This document shows positions 24,920 through 33,022 of a DNA stretch of 64,000 bases, piece by piece. The notes beneath the pieces are model-generated. The model saw only the letters and a program-made list of their open reading frames with translations. It ran no database searches and had not been told where the DNA came from. Source of the DNA: a virus; the IMG/VR virus record IMGVR_UViG_3300042731_009409, positions 44,356-108,355 of that record, one strand, 5' to 3'. A program made the position numbers and the translations under genes. How positions within the stretch are numbered: the first letter of the stretch is position 1; each line of letters starts with the position of its first letter.

Positions 24920-25272
24920 TCAATTTGCAAGCAAAACAACATAAATTTCATCGTAAAAAGCCACAATATTTTCCAAAATAGCTTTTGACAGTTTTAGAGT
25001 TGTTATGTCATTACCATTCTCAATATCAAGAGCGAGTGCTTCTATTGTTTTGTTAATCGGCATATAAACTAGTTCAGCATTATAAATATCATTAACAAGA
25101 GTATTTGTTTCAACTAGAACTTTGCAATTTTTTTTCTATTTTCTGTTTGTAATTTTAATAAATTCGGAATTGGCTCAACCTTTTCCAAGTCAATCGAAAC
25201 AAGGGTGTCCAAATACAGATTTTTTCCAGTTCTAAAAACCCTGCCAACATAAAAATTTGCCGAATAACCCAT
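24920..25272 (-). CDS. Gene read in two frames: candidate -1 frameshift or broken gene
   Basis: From the ATG at 25272 the first frame gives 52 residues (GYSANFYVGRVFRTGKNLYL onward) and stops at 25114. A second frame continues without a start codon (VLVETNTLVNDIYNAE, then IEALALDIENG) to TGA at 24920. The switch point is a run of eight A (25128-25135) that contains A-AAA-AAA in the reading phase of a classical -1 slip, giving a 117-residue product. Either programmed frameshifting, a real indel, or a homopolymer sequencing error. Product unrecognised. Confidence 0.45.
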
Positions 25273-25306
25273 TTTTTTCCTTTCTATAAAAAAATTGTCT
25301 AGTTTT
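25271..25306. repeat. 36-bp leader repeat, copy 1
   Basis: Nearly identical to 25605-25641. Minus-strand reading: AAAACTAGACAA, a T-run, ATAGAAAGG, an A-run, then the start ATG. Gives two adjacent genes the same 5' leader and ribosome site. Confidence 0.6.
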
Positions 25307-25321
25307 CAAATTCGGTAGGTT

Positions 25322-25606
25322 TTAAAAACGGATCGTCGAATCCTTAAACAAAAACCCTTGGCATACCGAAAAATGTACAGCTTTTCCACTCGGATTTTTT
25401 CCAATCATGTCAAATTTTGCAGCATCTGAATTGCTACAACCCTGCAAAGCAACAAATAAATAATGATGTTGCAAAACATTAACTTCCGAAAACCCCGCTT
25501 TCACAGACGCTTCAATGGCAGATTCTGGCGCATTACACGAACCCCTTACTGTCAAAAGAATTAAAAGCAAAACCATAACAATCGAATAAAACAGTTTTGA
25601 ATACAT
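25322..25606 (-). CDS. Small exported protein
   Basis: 94 residues with an N-terminal signal (KLFYSIVMVLLLILLTV) and probable cleavage near RGSCNA. The mature ~65 residues (AIEASVKAGFSEVNVLQ, LFVALQGCSNSDAAKFD, GKAVHFSVCQG) match a small periplasmic-type protein seen in many tailed phages, with two conserved Cys that may pair. Acts outside the cytoplasm. Function unknown. Shares its leader with the frameshifted gene downstream. Confidence 0.65.
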   Translation of the reverse strand: MYSKLFYSIVMVLLLILLTVRGSCNAPESAIEASVKAGFSEVNVLQHHYLFVALQGCSNSDAAKFDMIGKNPSGKAVHFSVCQGFLFKDSTIRF

Positions 25607-25641
25607 TTTTTTCCTTTCTATAAAAAAAATTGTCTAGTTTT
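25605..25641. repeat. 36-bp leader repeat, copy 2
   Basis: Partner of 25271-25306, differing by one A/T in the homopolymer run. Located across the start of the exported-protein gene. Confidence 0.6.
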
Positions 25642-25697
25642 TATAAAACAAAAAATATTTTTATTCAACAGATATTTATTGGTTTAAAAAGAAATGA

Positions 25698-26672
25698 TTA
25701 GTAGCATTCTGGGAGCAAATTAACAACGGTCAGAACCGCGTTGATTCGTTCGGCCAAACCGGTTTCTGGTGCTTTATCAGCATCCAACAAACGCAATTGT
25801 AAATTTTCTTGCATTGCAGCCTTTTCAATATTTGCTACATATTTCATACCTTTTAAAAACGCAATTTGATCGGCCTGAACTTGGATCGGACCATTGTTGA
25901 TAATATGATCGGCCATTGGAAACCAATCATTTTTACCACACACATCGATCGTGGGAAGCATCAGGTTGACACACAGATGGTCTCCACACTTAACCAGCGC
26001 ATAATATTGGTTTGTCTCTTCATTTCCGCTGTGACAACAACGACACCACATCATATACTCCCCCGGAGGAATGTCCAATTCGAAATGATTAACAATTTGG
26101 CCAGTGCCAGGCCAAATATTGATTCTCTTTGCGCCAACATAATTGCGCCAGTGAACACGCCACCCTGAACCATCGGTAAAACAAAACGCAAGGTCGCAAT
26201 TATTTGACGCCCCAAAGGAAATTGTACAATCAGGGCCACAGTCAATTGATTCAATCATGATTTGCCCATCAACAATCGATACAATCGCCATATCTGATAT
26301 TGCCGCTTTGATTTGGCAGGCAATTTGTTGCGGCGTGACAGCGGGCGCTGTAAATGTTACACTTTTGGTAACGGAATATGCAATTCCCTTGCCATAAGTT
26401 GCACTTGCTGTATTCTCATCGGTTTTAAAACCATCAAAAACCAATTCCAATGTTTTAGTTGCTTGATCCGTCAAACTGCTATAATCAGTAATATCCCTTG
26501 CGATTGCAGGTTTTGCGTATTTTGATTTCAATTGCCCGATAACTTCCGGATAAAAGTCAACCAGCCACTCACCCGAACCATTGCAGCGCTGAATAGCAAA
26601 GTCAATCATCCATGCTTCAAGCAATTTACCCGTTCTTCCCTTGATCCACGTGTTTAATGTACCAGTAGTCAT
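25698..26672 (-). CDS. Unrecognised 324-residue Cys-rich protein with its own promoter
   Basis: Not assigned to any family. Beta-rich, with a cluster MMWCRCCHSGNE near residue 210 and further Cys at ALVKCGDHLC. The C-terminal ~60 residues are helical. No signal peptide. It is flanked by small exported or hypothetical genes yet has a near-consensus promoter and a strong ribosome site. Base composition is richer in G+C than its neighbours, like the virion genes. Could be a late-expressed virion or moron protein. Confidence 0.5.
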   Translation of the reverse strand: MTTGTLNTWIKGRTGKLLEAWMIDFAIQRCNGSGEWLVDFYPEVIGQLKSKYAKPAIARDITDYSSLTDQATKTLELVFDGFKTDENTASATYGKGIAYSVTKSVTFTAPAVTPQQIACQIKAAISDMAIVSIVDGQIMIESIDCGPDCTISFGASNNCDLAFCFTDGSGWRVHWRNYVGAKRINIWPGTGQIVNHFELDIPPGEYMMWCRCCHSGNEETNQYYALVKCGDHLCVNLMLPTIDVCGKNDWFPMADHIINNGPIQVQADQIAFLKGMKYVANIEKAAMQENLQLRLLDADKAPETGLAERINAVLTVVNLLPECY

Positions 26673-26720
26673 TTTTCTTCTCCTTTTTTTGGTAAAAATT
26701 TATTGTATGCATACGAGCGC

Positions 26721-26749
26721 AGTATAACAAAAGGACAAGAAAAATTCAA
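26721..26749 (-). promoter_or_regulatory. Near-consensus sigma70 promoter
   Basis: Minus strand: TTGAAT, 17 bases, TATACT. The start of the 324-residue gene lies ~50 bases downstream of the -10. Confidence 0.7.
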
Positions 26750-26790
26750 CATTTGTTTTTAATCAAATTTAGATATAATCGCAAATAAAC

Positions 26791-27065
26791 CTAATGATCA
26801 AATTCCTTATAACCAGCTATTTGTATATTTATTTTTTCAAACAAAACCGGCTTAAGGGGATCTTTTTCTGATATATAATGCAAAATGCCTTCCTTAATTT
26901 CAATTTCTTTCAGTTCACTATCTGTAAACTCTATATAACCAGAGATTTCCCCTTCTCCGATTGGAAATGATTCTCCAGAAAGGTTTTTATTATATTCTAG
27001 TTCTCTTTACAACAAAATTCTTTTGTCATTTCCTTTTCCTTAAATTCTATTCCCATCTTCCTCAT
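26791..27065 (-). pseudogene. Frameshifted small gene
   Basis: ATG at 27065 overlaps the upstream stop (ATGA) and encodes 22 residues before TAG at 26997 (MRKMGIEFKEKEMTKEF at its start). A -1 shift near 27006 opens a frame that runs to TAG at 26791 (LEYNKNLSGESFPIGEGEIS, SGYIEFTDSELKEIEIKEG, KINIQIAGYKEFDH) but has no start of its own. No slippery heptamer is present, so a mutation or sequencing error is more likely than programmed shifting. Intact product would be ~91 residues. Confidence 0.45.
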
Positions 27066-27262
27066 TTCCTCTTTGCTATCAATTTTTTCCACTCTTCAAT
27101 ACACAAATCACGTGCCATTTCCATTTTGATTATGTCTTGTCGTTCGGTTGGCCACATGTAAAAACAATTTTCTTCAGTAAAATACTCCTCGATTTCTTCT
27201 TCCGATTCGAAATCTTCTACTTTCTTTTTTCCTAACCATTCGCCCAAAATAATAACCTTCAT
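27062..27262 (-). CDS. Hypothetical small protein
   Basis: 66 residues. MKVIILGEWLGKKKVEDF then an acidic helix and a Lys-rich end. Contains FYMWPTERQD. No match recognised. Sits behind a degenerate copy of the repeated promoter leader found upstream of many genes here (CATATTTATAATATGAG). Confidence 0.45.
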   Translation of the reverse strand: MKVIILGEWLGKKKVEDFESEEEIEEYFTEENCFYMWPTERQDIIKMEMARDLCIEEWKKLIAKRK

Positions 27263-27356
27263 TTTTTCTTATCCTTCTGGAATAATGTTTCCCGCTCATA
27301 TTATAAATATGACATAGTACTTTTATTTTTCTTTATGAAATATCAAAAACAATTCT

Positions 27357-27758
27357 TTAAAACCCCCAATTCCAAGTTTTAGTAATTGGATTATAAACCA
27401 TACCTTTATTGTCATCTTCCTTTTCTATTCTACAATTAAGTATCTTGTCTTTTGCTTCCGCAAAAGTTAATATATTATTTGTTCCTGAGTAAAAATATTT
27501 AAACATTTTAAGTAATCCTTGTTTTGTTGTCCTGGTGTAATAGTGACTTAAATAATTGTCTTTCAGGAGCAAAACATTATACGTACCAAATCTTGGGGCA
27601 TATTTAGTCGGTTTACCCACACCTTTCGCCCAAACAAAGTCGGTATTTTCTTCCAACCACTGGAGAATTTCTTTAAGTTCTTCTACCGTTCTATATTCGA
27701 TTAATATTATCTCTTTTAGTTGGTTTATTTCACTTTTTCTGTGTATATCAGTTCTCAT
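27357..27758 (-). CDS. Phage paralogue family member (WLEENTDF type)
   Basis: About 133 residues from the ATG at 27758. Contains LKEILQWLEENTDFVWAKG, YNVLLLKDNYLSHYY, ILTFAEAKDKIL and ends GMVYNPITKTWNWGF. The 34652-35014 gene has the same layout and end, and genes at 35271 and 40814 carry a weaker version, so it is a local gene family. The first ten residues (MRTDIHRKSE) and the 3' flank are instead shared with the unrelated gene at 33023-33868. Function unknown. Confidence 0.6.
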   Translation of the reverse strand: MRTDIHRKSEINQLKEIILIEYRTVEELKEILQWLEENTDFVWAKGVGKPTKYAPRFGTYNVLLLKDNYLSHYYTRTTKQGLLKMFKYFYSGTNNILTFAEAKDKILNCRIEKEDDNKGMVYNPITKTWNWGF

Positions 27759-27797
27759 TCTTTTCCCCTTTGTTTGTATTTCCCGACTCATATTATG

Positions 27798-27825
27798 AAT
27801 ATGACATAGCGTTTGGCTGGTGCAA
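27798..27825 (-). promoter_or_regulatory. Class A repeated promoter
   Basis: Minus strand: TTGCAC, 16 bases, CATATT. The spacer CAGCCAAACGCTATGT is nearly the same as in other class A copies. Upstream of the 27357-27758 gene. Confidence 0.6.
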
Positions 27826-27828
27826 GTA

Positions 27829-28356
27829 TTATTTTGATTTTATTAATATGTCGTTCTCATCTCTCACCCAAGCTTTTCCAAATGGTTGATTTTTATAATG
27901 CGAGCCAATCCCCTGTAACAGTTTTAACCGAAGCACTTCCTCCGCTTCCATACCGAGATGTTTAGCAATTTGTTTTTCTTTCCAACCTAGTGTTAACAAT
28001 TTTTCTACCATATCCCCCATTAAATCTATTTGATGTTTTCCTCTAGCCCGATTATGTCTTATCGTTGACGCCATGCGATCTTTTATATTTTTATTTATAA
28101 CAACAATAGGAATTTTCTCGCATTTAAATTCTCTAGTCAAAACTATAAAACGATGGAATCCATCTACAACTATATATTTATTTATTTCCGAATCAAAATA
28201 AGTAACTATAGGTTGCGTAACACCATCCTCAGAAATAGAGTGTTTCAGTAAAGATAATTCCTTGCTTGCAACTTTGTTAGGGTTATAATCATTTGAAATA
28301 ACTCTGTTTGATTCTACCATTTTAACTTTCAAAACCGGGAATTTTATTTTTTTCAT
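27829..28356 (-). CDS. ibrB: ParB/sulfiredoxin-fold protein, IbrB-like
   Basis: About 175 residues from the ATG at 28356, which overlaps the IbrA-like stop as ATGA. The ParB-type domain reads LLKHSISEDGVTQPIV, YIVVDGFHRFIVLTREF (the GFHR loop), and TIRHNRARGKHQI. A helix-turn-helix-like end follows (KQIAKHLGMEAEEVLRLK). IbrB partners always sit beside a PAPS-reductase-fold IbrA, as here. In E. coli they were described as regulators of immunoglobulin-binding proteins. Their biochemistry in phages is not settled. Confidence 0.8.
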   Translation of the reverse strand: MKKIKFPVLKVKMVESNRVISNDYNPNKVASKELSLLKHSISEDGVTQPIVTYFDSEINKYIVVDGFHRFIVLTREFKCEKIPIVVINKNIKDRMASTIRHNRARGKHQIDLMGDMVEKLLTLGWKEKQIAKHLGMEAEEVLRLKLLQGIGSHYKNQPFGKAWVRDENDILIKSK

Positions 28357-29444
28357 AATATTTTCATCCATTTTTCTTTTATATTTTCTGTTTTTTCTTT
28401 TGTTTTAGAAGTATTGACGGAAATATTGTTTTCCCAATCATTTATCAACAACTGTCTGACTTGTTGTCTATGGACATTTATATCATTAGGTTGTTTATCA
28501 AATCTATTTTTAAATCTTTTCTTCCTATGCTCGGCCATTTCTTCTAATAAAAAATTTCTATATTCCAACCATGATTTAAATTTTTTCGGCAATTTTTTTG
28601 CAGAATACATTTGGTGTTCTTTCGAATATATCCCTGCTGTATGGGCACCTTTTATTCTTTTTGTTAATTTATCATAATTCTCTGGTTCGAATTCTTGAAG
28701 TGTAGCCAGGCTTTTATATGATTTTTCGTGCAACAAAAAACTCACTCTAAAATCATTTATACTTACATTTTTCACCCATAAATAATCATATATTCTATTA
28801 TATTCTATATTATATTTCCCCATATATGTCCAAATATCTTCAAAAGACCAATCATAAACTGGATAGAATCTGATTGATTTTCCTTTTCCTTTTGACGACC
28901 AATTAATATTTTTTATTGCCGGATTTCTAGTTACAGCACCAAATCTATTCAAACTTTCTTCTGTTCTCAATCCGACAAGAAATGCAGTTTTTTTATCTTG
29001 GATTCCTTCAAACCAATCCATAAAATCATAAAATCTTTCTGGTGCATTTGGTTCGCTGTGTATTGCTATAGAATCTTTTTCTCTCAACCAATTTTCGTTT
29101 TTTCCCCAAGCATAAAACCATTCGCTTTCGTAAGATGTTGCATTTGTCATTTTTATTGGTACCTGATACCAGTAAGGTTCTACATTTTTTTTATTCATTA
29201 TTTGTTTTACAACCTTTATGCTAGAATCATATTCTGCTTCTTGATCCAAAAAAAATACCTTAATAATTCTGTCAGATTCTAAAGCAATTTTATACGCTAT
29301 TTCAAATACAACATGACTATCTTTTCCGCCCGAAATTGATACTATTATGTTTTCATATTTATTGAAAATCCATCTTATTCTTTTTTTTGCCGCTTCTAAA
29401 ACGTTACAATTTATATATAATTTTCTACCATCTTTATTTTTCAT
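28353..29444 (-). CDS. ibrA: PAPS-reductase/ATP-pyrophosphatase fold protein, IbrA-like (DUF3440)
   Basis: 363 residues. The PP-loop SISGGKDSHVVFEI (near residue 38) binds ATP. KVFFLDQEAEYDSS and MDWFEGIQDKKTAFLVGLRTEES follow as in PAPS reductases. RFYPVYDWSFEDIWTYMGKY and the YDYLWVKNVSINDFRVSFL to KSYKSLATLQEFEPENYDKL region match the DUF3440 C-terminal part of IbrA. The redox Cys of true PAPS reductases is not evident, so adenylation or thiolation chemistry is more likely than sulfate reduction. Overlaps the helicase-domain gene by 11 bases. Confidence 0.85.
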   Translation of the reverse strand: MKNKDGRKLYINCNVLEAAKKRIRWIFNKYENIIVSISGGKDSHVVFEIAYKIALESDRIIKVFFLDQEAEYDSSIKVVKQIMNKKNVEPYWYQVPIKMTNATSYESEWFYAWGKNENWLREKDSIAIHSEPNAPERFYDFMDWFEGIQDKKTAFLVGLRTEESLNRFGAVTRNPAIKNINWSSKGKGKSIRFYPVYDWSFEDIWTYMGKYNIEYNRIYDYLWVKNVSINDFRVSFLLHEKSYKSLATLQEFEPENYDKLTKRIKGAHTAGIYSKEHQMYSAKKLPKKFKSWLEYRNFLLEEMAEHRKKRFKNRFDKQPNDINVHRQQVRQLLINDWENNISVNTSKTKEKTENIKEKWMKIL

Positions 29445-30459
29445 ATTTCCACAACTCCTTTGTATAAGAATCTATTTGATTTAATTCATTGTTTATTAAA
29501 TTGAACAAATATTTGTCTACATTTGAATCGCCCAATATGTGAAAAACATTTTTACCTTCTGTCAACGTCATAGTGTCTAGAAAATAATAACTATTGGTTA
29601 TTGGGCTTTCCATATATATAACATTTTGTATACCTGACAGATCAACATTGCCCAATTGATAAGAAATGGCTTTTGTATTCCTTATTTTATTTTTTTTTAT
29701 TAATTTGTTTATGTTATTAGCATAATTTGATAGATTTGTATAAACAATCGTATTTTTCTTTAAATTCAACATCAACTCTAATAAAAACTCAAGTCTACTT
29801 TGATCTGCATGTGCTAAATCTGCCAATTTTGTAATTATTCTTCTATAAGACAAATCGGATTCAAAAAGACGTTTCTTTAATTTGGCATATTTTTTTTTCT
29901 CGTCATCGGTAGTATTAAATTTTTTTATTATTCTTTTAGTTGAAAAAAATTCATAATCTATTTCTACATAATCTTTCGTCTTATACGCCAGCAAATCAGA
30001 ATCGTGACAATGTTTTATTTTTCCGTTCCAATATTCTTCATAATTTTCTCTAAAAGCGTACCAATGAGGATAACCTAATATTTGCCTCCCTATATAGCAA
30101 AATGTAGTATATATATATTCTTTTGATATTGTAAACGGAACTATATCTGTTATATAAGCATTTTCTTCACCACACCTCATACTCAATCTCTGCAAATTTT
30201 GAAACTTTGGACTAGTTATTTTTGGATACCTGGTGGGGTTCTCCAACATTATTTTTACACCATCACCAACCAAAGAATTTATATGCAACCAAACATCTTT
30301 ATCATTTATAGATTCGTATGTGGTTTTATAAATTCCATCCAAATTAAAATTTTTTCTATCTAAATTTTTTGGATAGATGTATATTCCATTATTTTTTTCT
30401 AAAATCTTTTTTATAAAATCTTCTCTTCTTTTTTTAGATTTTGAAATAAAAATTTTCAT
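29434..30459 (-). CDS. Helicase-C-domain-only protein linked to SNF2 helicase
   Basis: 341 residues. The C-terminal ~110 residues resemble the second RecA-like domain of SF2 helicases: KNTIVYTNLSNYANNINKL (motif IV), LGNVDLSGIQNVIYMESP (motif V region), and a motif VI-like GDSNVDKYLFNLINNELNQID end. No Walker A, and arginine-finger residues are not obvious, so it is probably inactive alone. The N-terminal ~200 residues are unknown (VWLHINSLVGDGVKIML). ATGA-coupled to the SNF2 gene; likely a partner subunit. Confidence 0.6.
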   Translation of the reverse strand: MKIFISKSKKRREDFIKKILEKNNGIYIYPKNLDRKNFNLDGIYKTTYESINDKDVWLHINSLVGDGVKIMLENPTRYPKITSPKFQNLQRLSMRCGEENAYITDIVPFTISKEYIYTTFCYIGRQILGYPHWYAFRENYEEYWNGKIKHCHDSDLLAYKTKDYVEIDYEFFSTKRIIKKFNTTDDEKKKYAKLKKRLFESDLSYRRIITKLADLAHADQSRLEFLLELMLNLKKNTIVYTNLSNYANNINKLIKKNKIRNTKAISYQLGNVDLSGIQNVIYMESPITNSYYFLDTMTLTEGKNVFHILGDSNVDKYLFNLINNELNQIDSYTKELWKYEK

Positions 30460-31835
30460 AATTCTTCAACTATTTTTTTTATATCATCAAAATTTTTACA
30501 TTTTTCTAAAACTTTTCTAAATGTTTCAGAAGTATCTCTTTTTTTAGATATATTTGAACTTATTTTGTCTTCGATACCACAATCAGCCCAAATACTAATG
30601 TAAAACACTTCGTTTTTTTGTCCTATTCTATGAATTCTATTTTCAGCTTGTATTCTATCTGAATATTTAAATTTATTATCATAAAATATACAATAAGAAG
30701 CATTTGTTAAATTCAAACCATAACCTCCAACACCATATGTTGCAACCAATATTCTGCCATTTTTTTTCCATTTTTCTATAACCGTATTTCTTGTTATATG
30801 GTCTATATTTCCGTTTATCAAAAAACAATTTTCAAGATTATTATAAATATATTCTGAACATTTTAAATATTTGGTAAAAATTATAATTTTATCAGTTTTT
30901 TTTATTTCTTTTGTTATTGTTTTTAGCATACGAAATCTATTGTCAAAACAAACGGTTTCACCATCTTCATTTATATATATCCCTGAAACAATTTTTTGTA
31001 AAGTAGAAAAAAGTTTAAATATATAAAAAGAATACATATATTCTTCACATGAACACATTTTGTCCAAAGCCAATTCTTTTTCTATTTCATAAGTCTTCCT
31101 TTGTAACTCTTCTAAATCAAAAATCTTATTTATATAATTTTTGTCTGGCAAATTCACATATTCTTCTTTGGTAGCCTGGAAAATAAATGGTTTTATTTTG
31201 TTAGTCAATGTGTCTATATTAAAACTTCTAACAATCAAACCGGGATATTTATCGGAATACTCCAAATGATTATTTGCAAAACTATAAAAAGATCTATAAC
31301 CAAGTATTTTATGACTTAAAAACTTCATTTGTGAAAACAAATCTACTATTCCTTGAGACAATGGAGTTCCTGTCAATATAAAGCGATACCTTGATATAGA
31401 TGATAATTCAGTTATCCTTTTCGTTCTTTTGCTGTTGTGTGTTTTTATATACAAAGATTCATCAACAATTACAAATGTCTTTTCTGTAACCAAATTCGAA
31501 ATAGAAAAATATACATTATTACTACTGCTAATTGATTCTATTCCAACACCATACCAATCATATTGCCTATTCGGTTTTTTCGAATAATCGAACAAATACA
31601 GATCAGGTTCGATTAAGTGTTTATTCAATTCGCTTTCAAAAGTTTTCAACAAAGAAACGGGACAAAACCAAATTACTTTATCAATATTTTTTTGCCTTTG
31701 TTCTATAAGCAAAAACGCAGTAAATGTTTTGCCCAGACCCATATCCATAAACAAACCACCTACTTTATTTTTTTTCAAATATTTTAACGCTTTTATTTGA
31801 TGTTCAAGGGGTTTAGTTTTCAAACAAACTTTCAT
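30456..31835 (-). CDS. SNF2-family helicase/ATPase
   Basis: 459 residues, compact for the family. Walker A FMDMGLGKTFTAF near residue 32, Walker B FVIVDESLYIK (DESL instead of DEAH), motif III RFILTGTPLSQG, motif IV KIIIFTKYLKCSEYIYN, motif V ILVATYGVGGYGLNLT, and motif VI SDRIQAENRIHRIGQK. All core motifs are intact. Phage SNF2 proteins of this size usually act in DNA metabolism or counter-defence. Together with its neighbours it forms a tightly coupled block. Confidence 0.9.
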   Translation of the reverse strand: MKVCLKTKPLEHQIKALKYLKKNKVGGLFMDMGLGKTFTAFLLIEQRQKNIDKVIWFCPVSLLKTFESELNKHLIEPDLYLFDYSKKPNRQYDWYGVGIESISSSNNVYFSISNLVTEKTFVIVDESLYIKTHNSKRTKRITELSSISRYRFILTGTPLSQGIVDLFSQMKFLSHKILGYRSFYSFANNHLEYSDKYPGLIVRSFNIDTLTNKIKPFIFQATKEEYVNLPDKNYINKIFDLEELQRKTYEIEKELALDKMCSCEEYMYSFYIFKLFSTLQKIVSGIYINEDGETVCFDNRFRMLKTITKEIKKTDKIIIFTKYLKCSEYIYNNLENCFLINGNIDHITRNTVIEKWKKNGRILVATYGVGGYGLNLTNASYCIFYDNKFKYSDRIQAENRIHRIGQKNEVFYISIWADCGIEDKISSNISKKRDTSETFRKVLEKCKNFDDIKKIVEEL

Positions 31836-32439
31836 TTTTTATATCAGTATTTATTTCTACATTTCCCTTTTTTAAAATAGAGTCGATTTCTTTAATACGT
31901 TGTACCAACCTTTCTCTTTCCTTTTTTAATGCTTCGGGATTGATGCTATTAGGTTCTATTATATCTATGCTTGCCCAACATTTTTCTTCGCGCTTTATTT
32001 TTTTTGCTATGCCAAGCGGAATATCTCTCAGCTCTATTGTAGAATTTTCATCGAGCGATACATACCAGTTTTTTAGTGAACCTGCCGAATCCACATTGCC
32101 ATTTTTCAAAATAGCTTTCCCGGACATTTTAGCACCAGAATCTCTTCCATAAGCTCGCGCAATTTCTACCGGTCCACAAAATAATGCTTTTCTATATCCC
32201 GACTCTATTTTTGTGTTGTTTTTTAGTATTATACAACAATTTTCTTCTTTACCGGTTCCGTCTACACCAAAACAATCTAAAAGAACGTCCTTTATATCAG
32301 ATTCGTCTCTTTCATCAAAAACCCAGCACTTGTCGATCGAATTCCATTTGCCATTTAGGTTTTTGGCAGTTGATATAAAATTTTTATTGTATGGCGTATA
32401 CGTAAATAACTTACCATCTTTTTTTTTCAATTTTACCAT
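31813..32439 (-). CDS. SNF2-associated small-domain protein
   Basis: 208 residues. Residues 10-50 (LFTYTPYNKNFISTAKNLNGKW then KCWVFDERDE) match a short HARP-like domain often found fused to or next to SNF2 helicases. The middle (~80-150) is beta-rich with ELRDIPLGIAKKIKREEK. The C-terminus is a Glu/Lys coiled coil. Overlaps the SNF2 start by 23 bases. Probably a DNA-binding or targeting subunit for the helicase. Confidence 0.55.
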   Translation of the reverse strand: MVKLKKKDGKLFTYTPYNKNFISTAKNLNGKWNSIDKCWVFDERDESDIKDVLLDCFGVDGTGKEENCCIILKNNTKIESGYRKALFCGPVEIARAYGRDSGAKMSGKAILKNGNVDSAGSLKNWYVSLDENSTIELRDIPLGIAKKIKREEKCWASIDIIEPNSINPEALKKERERLVQRIKEIDSILKKGNVEINTDIKNESLFEN

Positions 32440-32456
32440 TGTTTTATATTTTATGA

Positions 32457-32918
32457 TCAGTTAGCTTCACAATCACCAAAACAGTATGTTTCACACTTTT
32501 CACAATACCCAAAGCTGTTGGACAGCTCTGTTTCTTTGCAATCTGACTTTTTGTGTGCAACAATCTCATTCCAATCAATAAACACGGAAAATGTACCGCC
32601 ACCACACCACATACAATTAACAACCGCAACTGATATGGCTTTGGCAACAGAAACTTCTTTTTTGTCTAGCGTTGAACCAATTTTTTTGACAAAACCGTAA
32701 TTATTATCGTTACGAATAGCAATGTTTCCAAATTTTTTTTGTAAGTTCTGGAAACATTCATCTAATGATATACCATACAAATCGGTACTAGGTACCGATT
32801 TGTCATTGTCGACCGTACCATCATCTTTCAAAACAAGTTCATTCCAAAAATAGCCAGCAGCATTTCTAGGACAGCCATCATAATCATCCGGGATAAGGTT
32901 TATTGTTTCGCGTTTCAT
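32457..32918 (-). CDS. Cys-containing hypothetical protein
   Basis: About 153 residues from the ATG at 32918, behind AAAGGGAGA. The C-terminal third has CMWCGGGTFSVFIDW and FGYCEKCETYCFGDCEAN, giving two Cys pairs that could bind zinc. Ahead of it is IPDDYDGCPRNAAGYFWNEL. Transcribed from a class A promoter. Unrecognised. Confidence 0.5.
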   Translation of the reverse strand: MKRETINLIPDDYDGCPRNAAGYFWNELVLKDDGTVDNDKSVPSTDLYGISLDECFQNLQKKFGNIAIRNDNNYGFVKKIGSTLDKKEVSVAKAISVAVVNCMWCGGGTFSVFIDWNEIVAHKKSDCKETELSNSFGYCEKCETYCFGDCEAN

Positions 32919-32960
32919 TTTACTTTCTCCCTTTGTTTGTGTTTTGCTGTTCATAATATT

Positions 32961-32988
32961 ATTATGACACGGTATTTGGTTGGTGCAA
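32961..32988 (-). promoter_or_regulatory. Class A repeated promoter
   Basis: Minus strand: TTGCAC, 16 bases (CAACCAAATACCGTGT), CATAAT, followed by the shared leader with an AAAGGGAGA ribosome site. Confidence 0.65.
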
Positions 32989-33022
32989 GTATTTTTCTTT
33001 ATGAAATATCAAGAGCAATTCT

